Shown here piece by piece: positions 6,019 through 6,217 of a stretch of 6,217 nucleotides of DNA. A model generated the notes under the pieces. That model saw only the letters and a list, made by a program, of their open reading frames with translations, was not told the DNA's origin and did not search any database. Source of the stretch: Actinomycetota bacterium (lineage in GTDB: Bacteria; Actinomycetota; Acidimicrobiia; Acidimicrobiales; Ilumatobacteraceae); assembly GCA_005800965.1 (NCBI GenBank), contig SYEA01000062.1:1-6217 (forward strand), in the 5' to 3' direction. Every line of letters begins with the position of its first letter. Within the stretch, counting starts at the first letter, position 1. The position numbers and the translations under genes were made by a program.

Positions 6019-6217
6019 GTGTCGACGGATACTGTCTGTCAATTCGTTGATGTCACCTCAGCAGTGACATTGACAAAAGTAATAACCAGATTAGATGAGC
6101 ATCTAATCGGTCAGGACGTATCGGTGCGGACAGATGCAGATCTGATAAGCCGATACGGGCTTTTCGAAGAATTCAACTCGCCTACAGCGCTTCGCAGATT
6201 TATCTGCGTTGTGAGTA
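6019..6217 (+). CDS. Open frame running off the right edge; hypothetical, doubtful
   Basis: From the in-frame TGA at 5968-5970 this frame stays open to the window end, and it is the only one of the six open across the last 110 bases. GTG 6019 is the first plausible start and reads VSTDTVCQFVDVTSAVTL, continuing through TRLDEHLIGQDVS to LRRFICVVS at the edge. I recognise no domain. There is no clear Shine-Dalgarno. Codon use differs from the neighbours: third-position GC is only about half, and AGA, ATA, TTA and CTA appear. The four inverted repeats inside it also argue for structure rather than, or in addition to, coding. It may be a foreign gene whose leader is the structured segment upstream, or a chance open frame in a longer non-coding RNA. 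Confidence 0.3.
   Translation, partial: MSTDTVCQFVDVTSAVTLTKVITRLDEHLIGQDVSVRTDADLISRYGLFEEFNSPTALRRFICVVS
6050..6070. repeat. Inverted repeat 1, 7-bp arms, 7-nt spacer
   Basis: ATGTCAC and GTGACAT form perfect arms around CTCAGCA. As RNA the stem could continue through two G-U pairs and a U-A pair to 6047/6073. It could be a protein-binding dyad or an RNA hairpin. Confidence 0.55.
6089..6108. repeat. Inverted repeat 2, 9-bp arms, 2-nt spacer
   Basis: GATTAGATG and CATCTAATC are perfect arms separated by AG. A near-continuous dyad of this length with so short a spacer looks more like a homodimer DNA operator than an RNA stem, because the 2-nt loop would force the inner pairs open. Confidence 0.6.
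6117..6157. repeat. Inverted repeat 3, 8-bp outer arms with a nested hairpin
   Basis: CGTATCGG (6117-6124) pairs with CCGATACG (6150-6157). Inside, CAGAT (6131-6135) pairs with ATCTG (6140-6144) around a GCAG loop. The nested layout, with short internal loops on both sides, is what a two-part RNA stem-loop looks like. Confidence 0.55.
6193..6208. repeat. Inverted repeat 4, 7-bp arms, 2-nt spacer
   Basis: CGCAGAT and ATCTGCG are perfect arms around TT. The GCAGAT/ATCTG core also occurs within repeat 3, so the two dyads may be bound by the same factor or share an origin. Confidence 0.5.

Noticed and set aside
5880..6030. RNase P RNA, tmRNA, SRP RNA, T-box or a group I/II intron
   Set aside because: The defining conserved strings of each (for example GGAAAGTCC of RNase P, or the GGAAGGAAGCAGCC-type SRP loop) are absent from the window.
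5996..6067. A 23-codon GTG-started frame behind a purine-rich stretch, as a leader peptide
   Set aside because: Spacing to the purine stretch is long, there is no run of one amino-acid codon as in attenuation leaders, and no homology is recognisable.
6050..6208. A CRISPR array or integron attC sites
   Set aside because: The hairpin arms differ from one another, there is no repeat-spacer periodicity, and no attC core boxes are seen.
5880..6217. An IscB-type element with its upstream guide RNA, or a retron
   Set aside because: The GGCCGAAAG stretch recalls such RNAs, but the downstream frame shows neither the IscB N-terminal PLMP-type motif nor reverse transcriptase motifs.

Overview
The window is a chromosomal segment that most resembles an actinobacterium (Actinomycetota), possibly a freshwater Acidimicrobiia-like lineage. 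The evidence is GC-rich coding DNA, a protein of the mycothiol-dependent maleylpyruvate isomerase family (mycothiol is an actinobacterial thiol), promoter boxes placed as for leaderless mRNAs, and a heliorhodopsin very similar to the actinobacterial prototype 48C12. The class-level placement is an inference.

Layout: (1) 1-2581, the end of pheS followed by complete pheT, overlapping by one base, encode the two subunits of phenylalanyl-tRNA synthetase. (2) 2614-3228, a small DinB/MDMPI-fold protein follows pheT on the same strand. (3) 3249-4043, minus strand, a complete heliorhodopsin gene converges on the MDMPI-like gene and diverges from the next one, so it forms its own transcription unit. 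(4) 4117-4515 is a hotdog-fold acyl-CoA thioesterase, and 4544-5824 is complete tyrS (tyrosyl-tRNA synthetase). Both have a TANNNT box ending exactly 6 nt before the ATG, which suggests leaderless transcription. (5) 5825-6217 is a sharply different segment with lower GC towards its end. Its first part (about 5880-5994) can fold into a multi-branched RNA. Its second part has four perfect inverted repeats within 160 bp, inside an open frame that runs off the window.

Functionally, most of the window is housekeeping: two aminoacyl-tRNA synthetases for the aromatic amino acids Phe and Tyr, a probable metal/thiol-dependent enzyme and a thioesterase. The unusual content is the heliorhodopsin, a retinal-binding light sensor-like membrane protein of unsettled function, and the unexplained structured segment downstream of tyrS. 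I did not recognise that segment as any RNA or mobile element family I know.
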